Positions 51,908 through 59,290 of a DNA stretch of 64,000 nucleotides are shown piece by piece. How positions within the stretch are numbered: position 1 is the stretch's first letter; each line of letters begins with the position of its first letter. The notes below the pieces were generated by a model. The model searched no databases. It was not told the origin of the DNA and worked only from the letters and a program-made list of their open reading frames with translations. Both the position numbers and the translations under genes were made by a program. The stretch is from contig NZ_JAPQNS010000003.1 in the NCBI RefSeq assembly GCF_028867935.1, positions 62,001-126,000 of the forward strand. The letters run 5' to 3'. Source of the stretch: Flavobacterium sp. SUN052 (GTDB lineage Bacteria > Bacteroidota > Bacteroidia > Flavobacteriales > Flavobacteriaceae).

Positions 51908-53194
51908 ATGCAGTTAGACCGTACACAATCACCCCCCTTTCAGGCGATTAATGAAGTACGTTTGCCAGCAGTGCAGTCTGCAACACTGGCCAACGGATTA
52001 CCTATTTATTGGATTGCTGTACCGCAACAGCCGGTCATGCGGATCGAATGTATTTTCAATGCCGGCGTATGGTACGAGAACGGCCAGCCGGGCGCTGCCT
52101 TCTTCGCTATGAAGATGTTGGCCGAAGGGACAAGCCAGCGCTCGTCTGCCGAAATCAGCGAGTACATTGACCGGTATGGTGCTTTTCTAGAGCTTAACAG
52201 CGGGCCAGACCGGGCTAGTCTGGTGATTTATTGCCTGACACGCTACTTGCCGGATGTATTACCCCTGCTGGTAGAATTGCTAACTGATTCCACCTTTCCG
52301 CAGAAAGAGCTAGATGACCTTCGGAATATTACGCTGCAAAACCTTCGGGTCAATGCCGAAAAAAACGCCTACGTAGCCGGGGTTCTGTTCCGTCAGAACT
52401 TGTTTGGTAAAGAGCACCCCTATGGTCGGAGTCAGCAACCGGAGGTGGTTGAGCAGATAACGCGACAGGCTGTAGTGGATTATTTTGACAAGGCGATACA
52501 CAACCGACCTTTTCGGATTCTGCTGGCGGGACAGGTAGGCGAACTGGAAGTTGAATTAATCAACAAATACCTCGGTACATTACCCGTGCTTGAGCCCGTT
52601 GTGAACGGTGGCATATCCGTTAGTGTGGCCATGCCCGAGCCAGTGATTCTGGCTGAGAAACCAGAAAGTCTTCAGTCGTCTATCCGCGTGGGGCGTCGAT
52701 TGTTTACGAGGCACCATCCCGACTTCTTTCCGATGTTGGTAACTAATGAGGTGTTTGGGGGCTATTTTGGCTCTCGCTTAATGAAGAATATCCGTGAAGA
52801 AAAAGGCTTTACTTATGGTATTTCGTCGAATATGGTATCATTTCGCAACGACGGTTATTTCCTGATCGGCACCGATGTGAAAAAAGAATTTACTCAGCAG
52901 ACACTTGACGAGATCCGCAAAGAAATTCGAATTCTGCAAACAGAGCCCGTTCTGGCCGACGAGCTTGAAACGGTTAAGAATTTCATGGCGGGCGAATTTG
53001 TGGGCTCGCTGAATACGCCGTTCGAAATTGCAGACCGTTATAAAACGATCTTATTGGATGACCTGCCGGCTGATTTCCTGACCAATTACGTGGCCAACCT
53101 ACGGGCTGTTTCGGCAGAGGCAATTCAGCAAATGGCGAACACGTATCTGGCAGAAGAATTTTTGTCGGAAGTAGTGGTAGGTGGGAAAGAATAG
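51908..53194 (+). CDS. M16 (insulinase-like) family protein without zinc motif
   Basis: A 428-aa protein with the M16 double-fold. The N-terminal half has LANGLPIYWIAVPQQPVMRIECIFNAGVWYENGQPG, but where active members have HxxEH the text reads GAAFFAMKMLAEGTS, so the inverted zinc motif is absent. The C-terminal half contains FGGYFGSRLMKNIREEKGFTYGI, the conserved M16 region with the Arg/Tyr pair that helps bind substrate. This is the pattern of the non-catalytic beta-type partner in two-subunit M16 enzymes, but no active partner lies in the window. It lacks a signal peptide at the chosen start. Confidence 0.85.
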   Translation: MQLDRTQSPPFQAINEVRLPAVQSATLANGLPIYWIAVPQQPVMRIECIFNAGVWYENGQPGAAFFAMKMLAEGTSQRSSAEISEYIDRYGAFLELNSGPDRASLVIYCLTRYLPDVLPLLVELLTDSTFPQKELDDLRNITLQNLRVNAEKNAYVAGVLFRQNLFGKEHPYGRSQQPEVVEQITRQAVVDYFDKAIHNRPFRILLAGQVGELEVELINKYLGTLPVLEPVVNGGISVSVAMPEPVILAEKPESLQSSIRVGRRLFTRHHPDFFPMLVTNEVFGGYFGSRLMKNIREEKGFTYGISSNMVSFRNDGYFLIGTDVKKEFTQQTLDEIRKEIRILQTEPVLADELETVKNFMAGEFVGSLNTPFEIADRYKTILLDDLPADFLTNYVANLRAVSAEAIQQMANTYLAEEFLSEVVVGGKE

Positions 53195-53336
53195 TTAACG
53201 ATAAGTATAGATTAAGGAGATTTAATCTGCTCATAACACTATAAATCCTTAACGTGGGGATAATATTGGCTGGTAATGTGTTATCATTGCGACCTGATTA
53301 AGTTTCATAACATTCAATTATTAATTGCTCACGTTT

Positions 53337-53987
53337 ATGAATGTACTGGCTGTAGCCGTAGCGTTTATAATAGCTTATCTGTTAGGGTCAATTCCTACCT
53401 CTGTTTGGTACGGGCAGACTTTTTTTGGAGTCGATGTCCGCAACTTTGGCAGCGGAAATGCGGGAGCGACTAACACATTCCGCGTTTTAGGTAAACGCGC
53501 TGGAACTGTTGTTATGCTCGGCGATGTGTTAAAAGGATATACCGCAGCACTCTTGGCCGCCTGGTTATGGAAGCTGGGGTACATTCCCGAAGACAACGTA
53601 TTGACTTTTAAATTACTCTTTGGTCTTACCGCCGTAATTGGACACTTGTTCCCTGTGTTTGCTCAGTTTCGGGGTGGCAAAGGCGTTGCTTCGTTACTCG
53701 GTATGGTATTGGCCACTCATCCTGAAGTAGCGCTTGTTTGCATTGGCATTTTCCTGCTGGTGGTAGTCGCTTCTCAATATGTTTCGTTGGGGTCGATGCT
53801 GGCAGCCCTTTCGTTCCCTATTTTGCTGCTTTTGCGGGTATTTGGGCAAAAGGAAAGCCCATTACTTATTGTGTTTGGCTTTGTGGTGTTTTTACTGGTT
53901 GTATTGACGCATAAGAAAAACATCGGCCGAATCCTGAATGGTCAGGAAAGTCGCACCGTACTGATTCGGTTACGCAAGAAGAAATAA
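53337..53987 (+). CDS. plsY: Glycerol-3-phosphate acyltransferase PlsY
   Basis: A 216-aa polytopic membrane enzyme (start ATG 53337; an upstream TTG at 53325 is in frame). Typical motifs: LGSIPTSVWYG, FGSGNAGATNTFRVLG and FRGGKGVASLLG, the conserved glycine-rich loops of PlsY. It transfers the acyl group from acyl-phosphate to glycerol-3-phosphate, the first step of phospholipid synthesis. Five to seven membrane helices. A terminator follows. Confidence 0.93.
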   Translation: MNVLAVAVAFIIAYLLGSIPTSVWYGQTFFGVDVRNFGSGNAGATNTFRVLGKRAGTVVMLGDVLKGYTAALLAAWLWKLGYIPEDNVLTFKLLFGLTAVIGHLFPVFAQFRGGKGVASLLGMVLATHPEVALVCIGIFLLVVVASQYVSLGSMLAALSFPILLLLRVFGQKESPLLIVFGFVVFLLVVLTHKKNIGRILNGQESRTVLIRLRKKK

Positions 53988-54009
53988 AGGTAGAATTGCA
54001 GTTTATTGG

Positions 54010-54060
54010 ACAACCCGTGTCTGTACATCACTAAGATGTCTGACACGGGTTGTTCTTTTT
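54010..54060 (+). terminator. Intrinsic terminator after plsY
   Basis: ACAACCCGTGTC (54010-54021) pairs perfectly with GACACGGGTTGT (54042-54053), with an inner ACATC/GATGT pairing, followed by T-rich sequence. Confidence 0.87.
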
Positions 54061-54126
54061 ACTTCAAAACTCGGTCGCTTTTTGCCAACTTTGCAGCCTG
54101 TTCAACAAACACAAAACCCGCAACTG

Positions 54127-55503
54127 ATGAACCCAGAAACGGCATCCTATATCGAGAGTAATAAACAACGCTATTTAGACGAACTGTTCGAGTTGTTACG
54201 TATTCCGTCGGTATCTGCCGACTCCAAATTCAAGGACGATGTTCGTCGGGCCGCTGAATTTGTTCGCGACAAGCTTACGGCGGCTGGCGTAGATCGTGCT
54301 CAGCTATACGAAACGCCCGGTCATCCGGTGGTTTACGGTGAAAAACTCATTGATCCGTCATTGCCAACGGTGTTGATTTATGGCCATTACGACGTACAGC
54401 CTGCCGACCCGTATGAACTATGGCACACCCCCCCATTTGAACCAACCATTCGCAACGAGCGCATTTATGCCCGCGGCTCCTGCGACGACAAGGGCCAGTT
54501 CTACATGCACGTGAAAGCAGTTGAGGCCATGATCGCCAACAACTCGCTACCCTGTAATGTGAAAATTATGATTGAGGGCGAAGAAGAAGTTGGCTCTGAT
54601 CACCTGGGCATTTTTGTGGCTGAGAACCGTGAAATGCTTAAAGCCGATACGATTTTGATTTCCGATACGAGCATCATCGCTAACGATGTCCCCTCCATTG
54701 AGACGGGTTTGCGCGGACTTTCGTACATGGAAGTAGAAGTGACCGGGCCCAATCGCGATTTGCATTCCGGGGTTTATGGCGGTGGTGTTGCCAATCCAGT
54801 GAATGTGCTCTGTGAAATGATCGCTTCGCTCAAAGATGCCGATGGGAAAGTTACAATTCCTGGCTTTTATGATAAAGTGATTGAGCTAACTGCGGAAGAA
54901 CGAGCCGAAATGGCCAAAGCTCCGTTTGATTTAGTTGAATACAAACGCGATTTAGGGATTCGCGAAGTGGCGGGCGAAGCGGGTTACTCAACCATCGAAC
55001 GTACTTCAGTAAGGCCTACACTTGACGTGAATGGTATTTGGGGCGGTTATATCGGAGAAGGGGCCAAAACGGTGCTACCCGGCAAAGCATCAGCTAAAAT
55101 CAGTATGCGGTTGGTGCCCGACCAAACCCCCGATGAGATTACCGAGCTATTTACGAAGCATTTCGAGTCTATTGCTCCAGCTTCGGTTCAGGTGAGTGTA
55201 CGGCCTCACCACGGCGGATTCCCTTATGTGACCCCAACCGATTCGGTGGAATTTGAAGCAGCAAGCCTTGCCATGGAAGAATCGTGGGGGAAAAAACCAA
55301 TCCCAACCAGGGGTGGTGGTAGTATTCCGATTGTGGCTTTATTCGAGAAAGAGCTGGGAATCAAGTCAATTCTGATGGGTTTTGGTCTTGATATTGATGC
55401 GCTACACTCGCCGAATGAGAGTTACGGATTGTTTAATTTCTATAAAGGCATCGAAACCATTCCATTGTTTTTCAAGCACTACGCGGCTTTGAAACGGAAC
55501 TAA
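54127..55503 (+). CDS. M20 family metallopeptidase (dipeptidase)
   Basis: A 458-aa cytoplasmic metallo-hydrolase, called from the ATG at 54127 (an upstream in-frame TTG at 54082 is less likely). The two-zinc site is visible: YGHYDVQPADP (His, Asp), ARGSCDDKGQFYMH (bridging Asp), EGEEEVGS (catalytic Glu pair), and a late His in DALHSPNESYG; the lid domain has DLHSGVYGG. The layout is like CNDP-type and dapE/dipeptidase M20 enzymes that cleave dipeptides. Substrate is unknown. A terminator follows. Confidence 0.9.
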   Translation: MNPETASYIESNKQRYLDELFELLRIPSVSADSKFKDDVRRAAEFVRDKLTAAGVDRAQLYETPGHPVVYGEKLIDPSLPTVLIYGHYDVQPADPYELWHTPPFEPTIRNERIYARGSCDDKGQFYMHVKAVEAMIANNSLPCNVKIMIEGEEEVGSDHLGIFVAENREMLKADTILISDTSIIANDVPSIETGLRGLSYMEVEVTGPNRDLHSGVYGGGVANPVNVLCEMIASLKDADGKVTIPGFYDKVIELTAEERAEMAKAPFDLVEYKRDLGIREVAGEAGYSTIERTSVRPTLDVNGIWGGYIGEGAKTVLPGKASAKISMRLVPDQTPDEITELFTKHFESIAPASVQVSVRPHHGGFPYVTPTDSVEFEAASLAMEESWGKKPIPTRGGGSIPIVALFEKELGIKSILMGFGLDIDALHSPNESYGLFNFYKGIETIPLFFKHYAALKRN

Positions 55504-55518
55504 GCGTATTTTGCATCC

Positions 55519-55563
55519 AAAAGGAGGAGACAAGAGCACAACCTCTCGTCTCCTCCTTTTTTG
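55519..55563 (+). terminator. Intrinsic terminator after the M20 peptidase gene
   Basis: AAAAGGAGGAGAC (55519-55531) pairs with GTCTCCTCCTTTT (55548-55560), with a T-run at the end. The next gene starts 14 bases on. Confidence 0.87.
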
Positions 55564-55576
55564 TTATTCCTGAACC

Positions 55577-57097
55577 ATGCGCACAACTACACTTCTGACT
55601 GCTCTTCTCCTGACTGCCGGAACCTTCACGGCTTACGCCCAAATGACAACTCCCCCCGCAGCAAAAACCCTGACTCCGGCTGAACAGAAACGGAAAGATA
55701 AACTGGAGAAGGAAATTCAGGAGCAACGGAAATTCAAGGCAGAAATGGCCGAGCGGCAACGTCTGTATTTTATCGAGCAGGCTGAAAAAGAGCGAAAAAA
55801 GAAAGAGAAAGAAGCGGAGCGTGAGGCAAAGAAACGAGGAGAAACAGCGCCCGCCGTAACAACGGAAGCGCCAAAGCCATCAGCGCCTGCTCCCGCACAA
55901 CCAGAACGTCGGAACACGCCAGCACCAACAACCCCGGCTGCAACGAACCCAGCTCCTGCCGCAAGCCCATCAGCAACGGCGCCCTCTGACGTTGATCGGG
56001 AAAAAGAAGCTCGCCGAGCTGCCGATGCCGCCCGGAAAGAACAGGCTGACCGCGAAAAAGCGGCTCGTCAAGCACAGGATTTTCAGGAGAAAGCGGCCCG
56101 ACAGGCCCAAACTACCCACGAACGTGAAATTGCCCGCCAGCAAACACAACAACAGAAAGAAGCTAACCGTCGGCAGGCTGAGTTAGACCGCGAACAGGCA
56201 AAACAGCAACGTGAAGCCGATCGGGAGCGCGAGCGGTTGGCAAAAAAAGCCCAGCGACAACAAACCGTTAGTTCGCCATCAATGGCTCAGCCGGATACCG
56301 TGGAAGCTTTTGGCCCACGGAAAGAATTTTTGCCTAAAGATCATTTGTTTGCTCCCATCTTGCTCGACCCACTGCAATCACAAACGTACGGGAGCGTATT
56401 GCCCGTATTTGTGTCGAACGGCGATCGGTATAAAGGATCTATTGTACCGTTCGCCTTTGGTGTGCAAAAACCGTTTTTCCGGCGGCAGACCGGCACTAAC
56501 CGCGCCAGTGAGTGGGCGCTGGACGTTGCCTCGTTTACTCAATTTGAAGTGTATCAGGATGAAAAAATTAACAAGCAGCGTCGGCAACTCGTCAATACCG
56601 ATTATCGGGTCGGCATTTCGTACCATCTCCGGCGTGGTCCAGGTACGTGGCGTTTTCGGGCGTATCACCTGTCGTCGCACCTCGGCGATGATTACATTAT
56701 CCGAAATCAATTGAATTACCGCTTGCCCAACGCTGTTAATTATGAGTTAGTTGATGCTACCTATAGCCGTCAGGTACGCGATTTTCGAGTTTATGGCGGC
56801 TTGGGGATTGGCCTTCGTATCTCGGAAGAGCGCAAGCCACTCAGCGCTCAGGCGGGATTCTGGTACAAAAAACCAACCACTAAAACGGCTCAACTAGTGG
56901 GTGGTCTCGATTTGAAACTTTGGCAACAAACCAATTTCCATCCCGGCATTAAAGCAGGTATTGGTGTAACGGCGGGGCGCGGGCCGGGTAATCTGACGTT
57001 TCTGCTCGAAACATACTCCGGATTCCGTCCGTATAGCATCTACGAAACCGATAAAGTCTTCTGGCTAGGGTTTGGCGTGTATCTGCAGCCATTTTAA
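55577..57097 (+). CDS. Exported protein with Arg/Ala/Gln coiled coil and DUF1207-like C-terminal barrel
   Basis: A 506-aa protein with an N-terminal signal peptide (LLTALLLTAGTFTAYAQ). Residues 35-95 are a highly charged coiled coil, 95-140 a Pro/Ala/Thr-rich stretch, and 140-235 a second long charged helix with ARQAQ-like repeats (EKAARQAQDFQEKAARQAQ). From about residue 245 a domain resembling DUF1207 begins (FLPKDHLFAPILLDPLQSQTYGSVLPV), with alternating strands as in outer-membrane barrels (VGISYHLRRGPGTWRFRAYHLSSHLGDDY), ending ...GFGVYLQPF with a terminal Phe. It likely has a periplasmic helical arm and a C-terminal outer-membrane barrel. Exact function unknown. Confidence 0.75.
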   Translation: MRTTTLLTALLLTAGTFTAYAQMTTPPAAKTLTPAEQKRKDKLEKEIQEQRKFKAEMAERQRLYFIEQAEKERKKKEKEAEREAKKRGETAPAVTTEAPKPSAPAPAQPERRNTPAPTTPAATNPAPAASPSATAPSDVDREKEARRAADAARKEQADREKAARQAQDFQEKAARQAQTTHEREIARQQTQQQKEANRRQAELDREQAKQQREADRERERLAKKAQRQQTVSSPSMAQPDTVEAFGPRKEFLPKDHLFAPILLDPLQSQTYGSVLPVFVSNGDRYKGSIVPFAFGVQKPFFRRQTGTNRASEWALDVASFTQFEVYQDEKINKQRRQLVNTDYRVGISYHLRRGPGTWRFRAYHLSSHLGDDYIIRNQLNYRLPNAVNYELVDATYSRQVRDFRVYGGLGIGLRISEERKPLSAQAGFWYKKPTTKTAQLVGGLDLKLWQQTNFHPGIKAGIGVTAGRGPGNLTFLLETYSGFRPYSIYETDKVFWLGFGVYLQPF

Positions 57098-57099
57098 AG

Positions 57100-57150
57100 G
57101 GATATTAGATATTGGATACTGGACTATCCAGCATCCAATATCTAATATCC
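57100..57150. terminator. 24-bp palindrome between the barrel gene and purB
   Basis: GGATATTAGATATTGGAT...(57100-57123) pairs with its complement at 57127-57150 with one mismatch and a 3-base loop. It immediately follows the upstream stop codon, but no T-run follows; it may end transcription or be a repeat element. Its ACGTTGGA edge resembles the hairpin after porV. Confidence 0.7.
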
Positions 57151-57163
57151 AACGTCCGAAAGC

Positions 57164-57171
57164 TATCTTTG
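57164..57171 (+). promoter_or_regulatory. -7 box placing purB as a leaderless transcript
   Basis: TATCTTTG (57164-57171) fits TAnnTTTG exactly and lies 4 bases before the ATG of purB at 57176, so the transcript would begin at or next to the start codon. The -33 region falls in the palindrome and shows no TTTG. Confidence 0.55.
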
Positions 57172-57175
57172 CCGG

Positions 57176-58516
57176 ATGGAATTATCTGCGCTGACGGCCA
57201 TAACGCCCGTCGATGGCCGCTATCGTCGGCAAGTGACCAATCTGGCTCCTTACTTTTCTGAATATGGTCTGATTCGCTACCGGGTTCGTATCGAGATTGA
57301 GTATTTCATTGCGCTGTGCGAATGGCCGGTGCCACAATTAGCCGATGTCGATGCATCCTTATTTCCTACGCTTCGGGGTTTGTACGAAAACTTCACAGAA
57401 GCCGACGCCCTCCGTATCAAGGAAATTGAAGCGACTACCAATCACGACGTAAAAGCGGTAGAGTATTTCATTAAGGAAAAGCTCAATGACTTGCCCATTG
57501 CCGATAAACTGGAATTTATTCATTTCGGTCTAACGTCTCAGGATATCAACAATACGGCTATTCCCTTGTTGCTGGATGAGGTTTTAGAAGCTGAAATTGT
57601 GCCGCAATACCGGGAAATCTATGTGAAATTACAGCAGCTGGCCGAGCGCTGGAAAGATATACCAATGTTGGCCCGAACGCACGGTCAACCCGCTTCGCCT
57701 ACGCGACTAGGTAAGGAACTGATGGTATTTGTGGAGCGTATCGAAAAGCAACTACACATGTTGGCTGATATTCCCTCAGCCGCAAAATTTGGTGGAGCTA
57801 CTGGCAATTTTAACGCGCATGCCGTGGCGTATCCCCAAATTGATTGGAAAGTATTTGGCAATCAGTTTGTTGAAAGCCTTGGTTTGGTACGAAGCCAGTT
57901 TACAACTCAGATTGAACATTACGACATGATGGCGGCCATGCTCGATGCTTTCAAACGGCTCAATACAATTCTGATTGACCTTGATCGCGATATGTGGACG
58001 TATGTCTCGATGAATTACTTCAAACAAAAGCTAAAAGCTGGCGAGGTGGGTTCATCGGCAATGCCGCACAAGGTGAATCCAATTGATTTTGAAAACTCCG
58101 AGGGAAACCTGGGCATTGCCAACGCTTTATTCGAACATCTCTCGGCCAAGCTTCCCATCTCCCGTTTGCAGCGCGATCTGACAGATTCAACGGTGTTGCG
58201 TAACCTCGGTGTACCCTTTGCCCACGCTGTGATTGCGCTAAAATCGACTCTGAAAGGACTGGAGAAACTCGAATTAAATGAGGCCGCTCTTCGGGCAGAT
58301 TTAGACGATAACTGGGCGGTGGTAGCCGAAGCGCTTCAAACCATTCTCCGGCGCGAAGGATATCCACAGCCCTATGAAGCGCTGAAAGCGTTGACCCGAA
58401 CAAACGAAAAAATTACTGCCGATAGCATCCGTCAATTTATCGAGGGGCTGGCCGTGAGCGAAGCGGTTAAGCAGGAATTGCAGGCTGTTACACCCTATGG
58501 CTATACTGGAATTTAA
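57176..58516 (+). CDS. purB: Adenylosuccinate lyase
   Basis: A 446-aa fumarase/aspartase-superfamily enzyme. Conserved pieces include TNHDVKAVEYFIKE, FIHFGLTSQDINN, LARTHGQPASPTRLGKE and the flexible catalytic signature GSSAMPHKVNPIDFEN. It cleaves SAICAR and adenylosuccinate in purine biosynthesis. The length fits the family. It is a single-gene unit after a palindrome and is followed by a 205-base non-coding gap. Confidence 0.94.
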   Translation: MELSALTAITPVDGRYRRQVTNLAPYFSEYGLIRYRVRIEIEYFIALCEWPVPQLADVDASLFPTLRGLYENFTEADALRIKEIEATTNHDVKAVEYFIKEKLNDLPIADKLEFIHFGLTSQDINNTAIPLLLDEVLEAEIVPQYREIYVKLQQLAERWKDIPMLARTHGQPASPTRLGKELMVFVERIEKQLHMLADIPSAAKFGGATGNFNAHAVAYPQIDWKVFGNQFVESLGLVRSQFTTQIEHYDMMAAMLDAFKRLNTILIDLDRDMWTYVSMNYFKQKLKAGEVGSSAMPHKVNPIDFENSEGNLGIANALFEHLSAKLPISRLQRDLTDSTVLRNLGVPFAHAVIALKSTLKGLEKLELNEAALRADLDDNWAVVAEALQTILRREGYPQPYEALKALTRTNEKITADSIRQFIEGLAVSEAVKQELQAVTPYGYTGI

Positions 58517-58721
58517 GTAGCTGGAGAAATAGTTTGCGTATTTATCAGTAGATAATACTACTTATATGAGTTCTGTGCTAAAGAAACTTATCATACTTAT
58601 ATAGAAAATTAATTTATAATAAAAATAGATTCTGAGGGGCTAGCTTGCAGTATATTCGGGCTTACTTTGTGTTATCCAGCCAATTAAAGTAAGAGTCAAC
58701 CCGCATTTTCCTGCACTTTCA

Positions 58722-59105
58722 ATGAACGGCAGCTCACGTATTTACACAAGAGTATTTCTACTCCTAATTGGCTGGTTCGCCTTTCAGGTTGCAGGTGCTT
58801 CTTTGGCTAATGCGAGCTCTAACCAAAGTGAATGGAATCAATGGCATTCGCTCGTTAAGCCTCTCTCAACGGCTCACTCCTTTGCCGATGCACAGTTGCT
58901 ACAAACTGGGGAAGAGGTTTCGGAAGACGAAGTGGTGCTTTCACATGGCACCCTATTAGCGGCCTTTGCTTTCTTCGTCTCTCTTTATGAAATAGCTGCT
59001 GACTTTCGGTTGGCGGTTCAATGCTCGGTAAGTGCTCATTTGCCGCTTTATCTCCTGCATCATTGCCTACGCATTCCTTCTCACGGGCAGGCCGTGTCTT
59101 GCTAA
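58722..59105 (+). CDS. Orphan small exported/membrane protein upstream of dabA
   Basis: A 127-aa protein of unknown family. It begins MNGSSRIYTRVFLLLIGWFAFQVAG, a signal peptide-like segment followed by ANAS. A polar middle (QTGEEVSEDEVVLSHG) leads to a second hydrophobic helix (TLLAAFAFFVSLYEIA) and a His-rich end (HLPLYLLHHCLRIPSHGQ). Two hydrophobic segments suggest a membrane protein. It lies 185 bases upstream of dabA on the same strand, and may share control with the carbon-uptake genes. An 11-base direct repeat (ATTTTCCTGCA) precedes both it (58705) and dabA (59197). Translation is likely but not certain. Confidence 0.62.
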   Translation: MNGSSRIYTRVFLLLIGWFAFQVAGASLANASSNQSEWNQWHSLVKPLSTAHSFADAQLLQTGEEVSEDEVVLSHGTLLAAFAFFVSLYEIAADFRLAVQCSVSAHLPLYLLHHCLRIPSHGQAVSC

Positions 59106-59290
59106 ACGGTTAAGCCGTTAGCTCTCATTTCTATTAGTTTACTGGTTACCTGCCCTCTCTTGGGCCGTATCCATTTGGCGTTTTCGTAGCCTCTGTATTT
59201 TCCTGCATTCGACTTTCTGGCTTCGCTAGTTGAAGATCAGCGCGTTTTACGTGAAGGCAGAATCTCCAGTGTTTCATACTATTCAACACA
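59106..59290 (+). promoter_or_regulatory. Leader region of dabA
   Basis: 185 bases with no gene. It contains the second copy of ATTTTCCTGCA (59197-59207). No terminator hairpin or perfect -7 box was seen, so read-through from the 127-aa gene is possible. Confidence 0.35.

Noticed and set aside
58517..58721. Possible gene or RNA after purB
   Set aside because: Only short A+T-rich sequence; no ORF, hairpin or tRNA-like fold seen.
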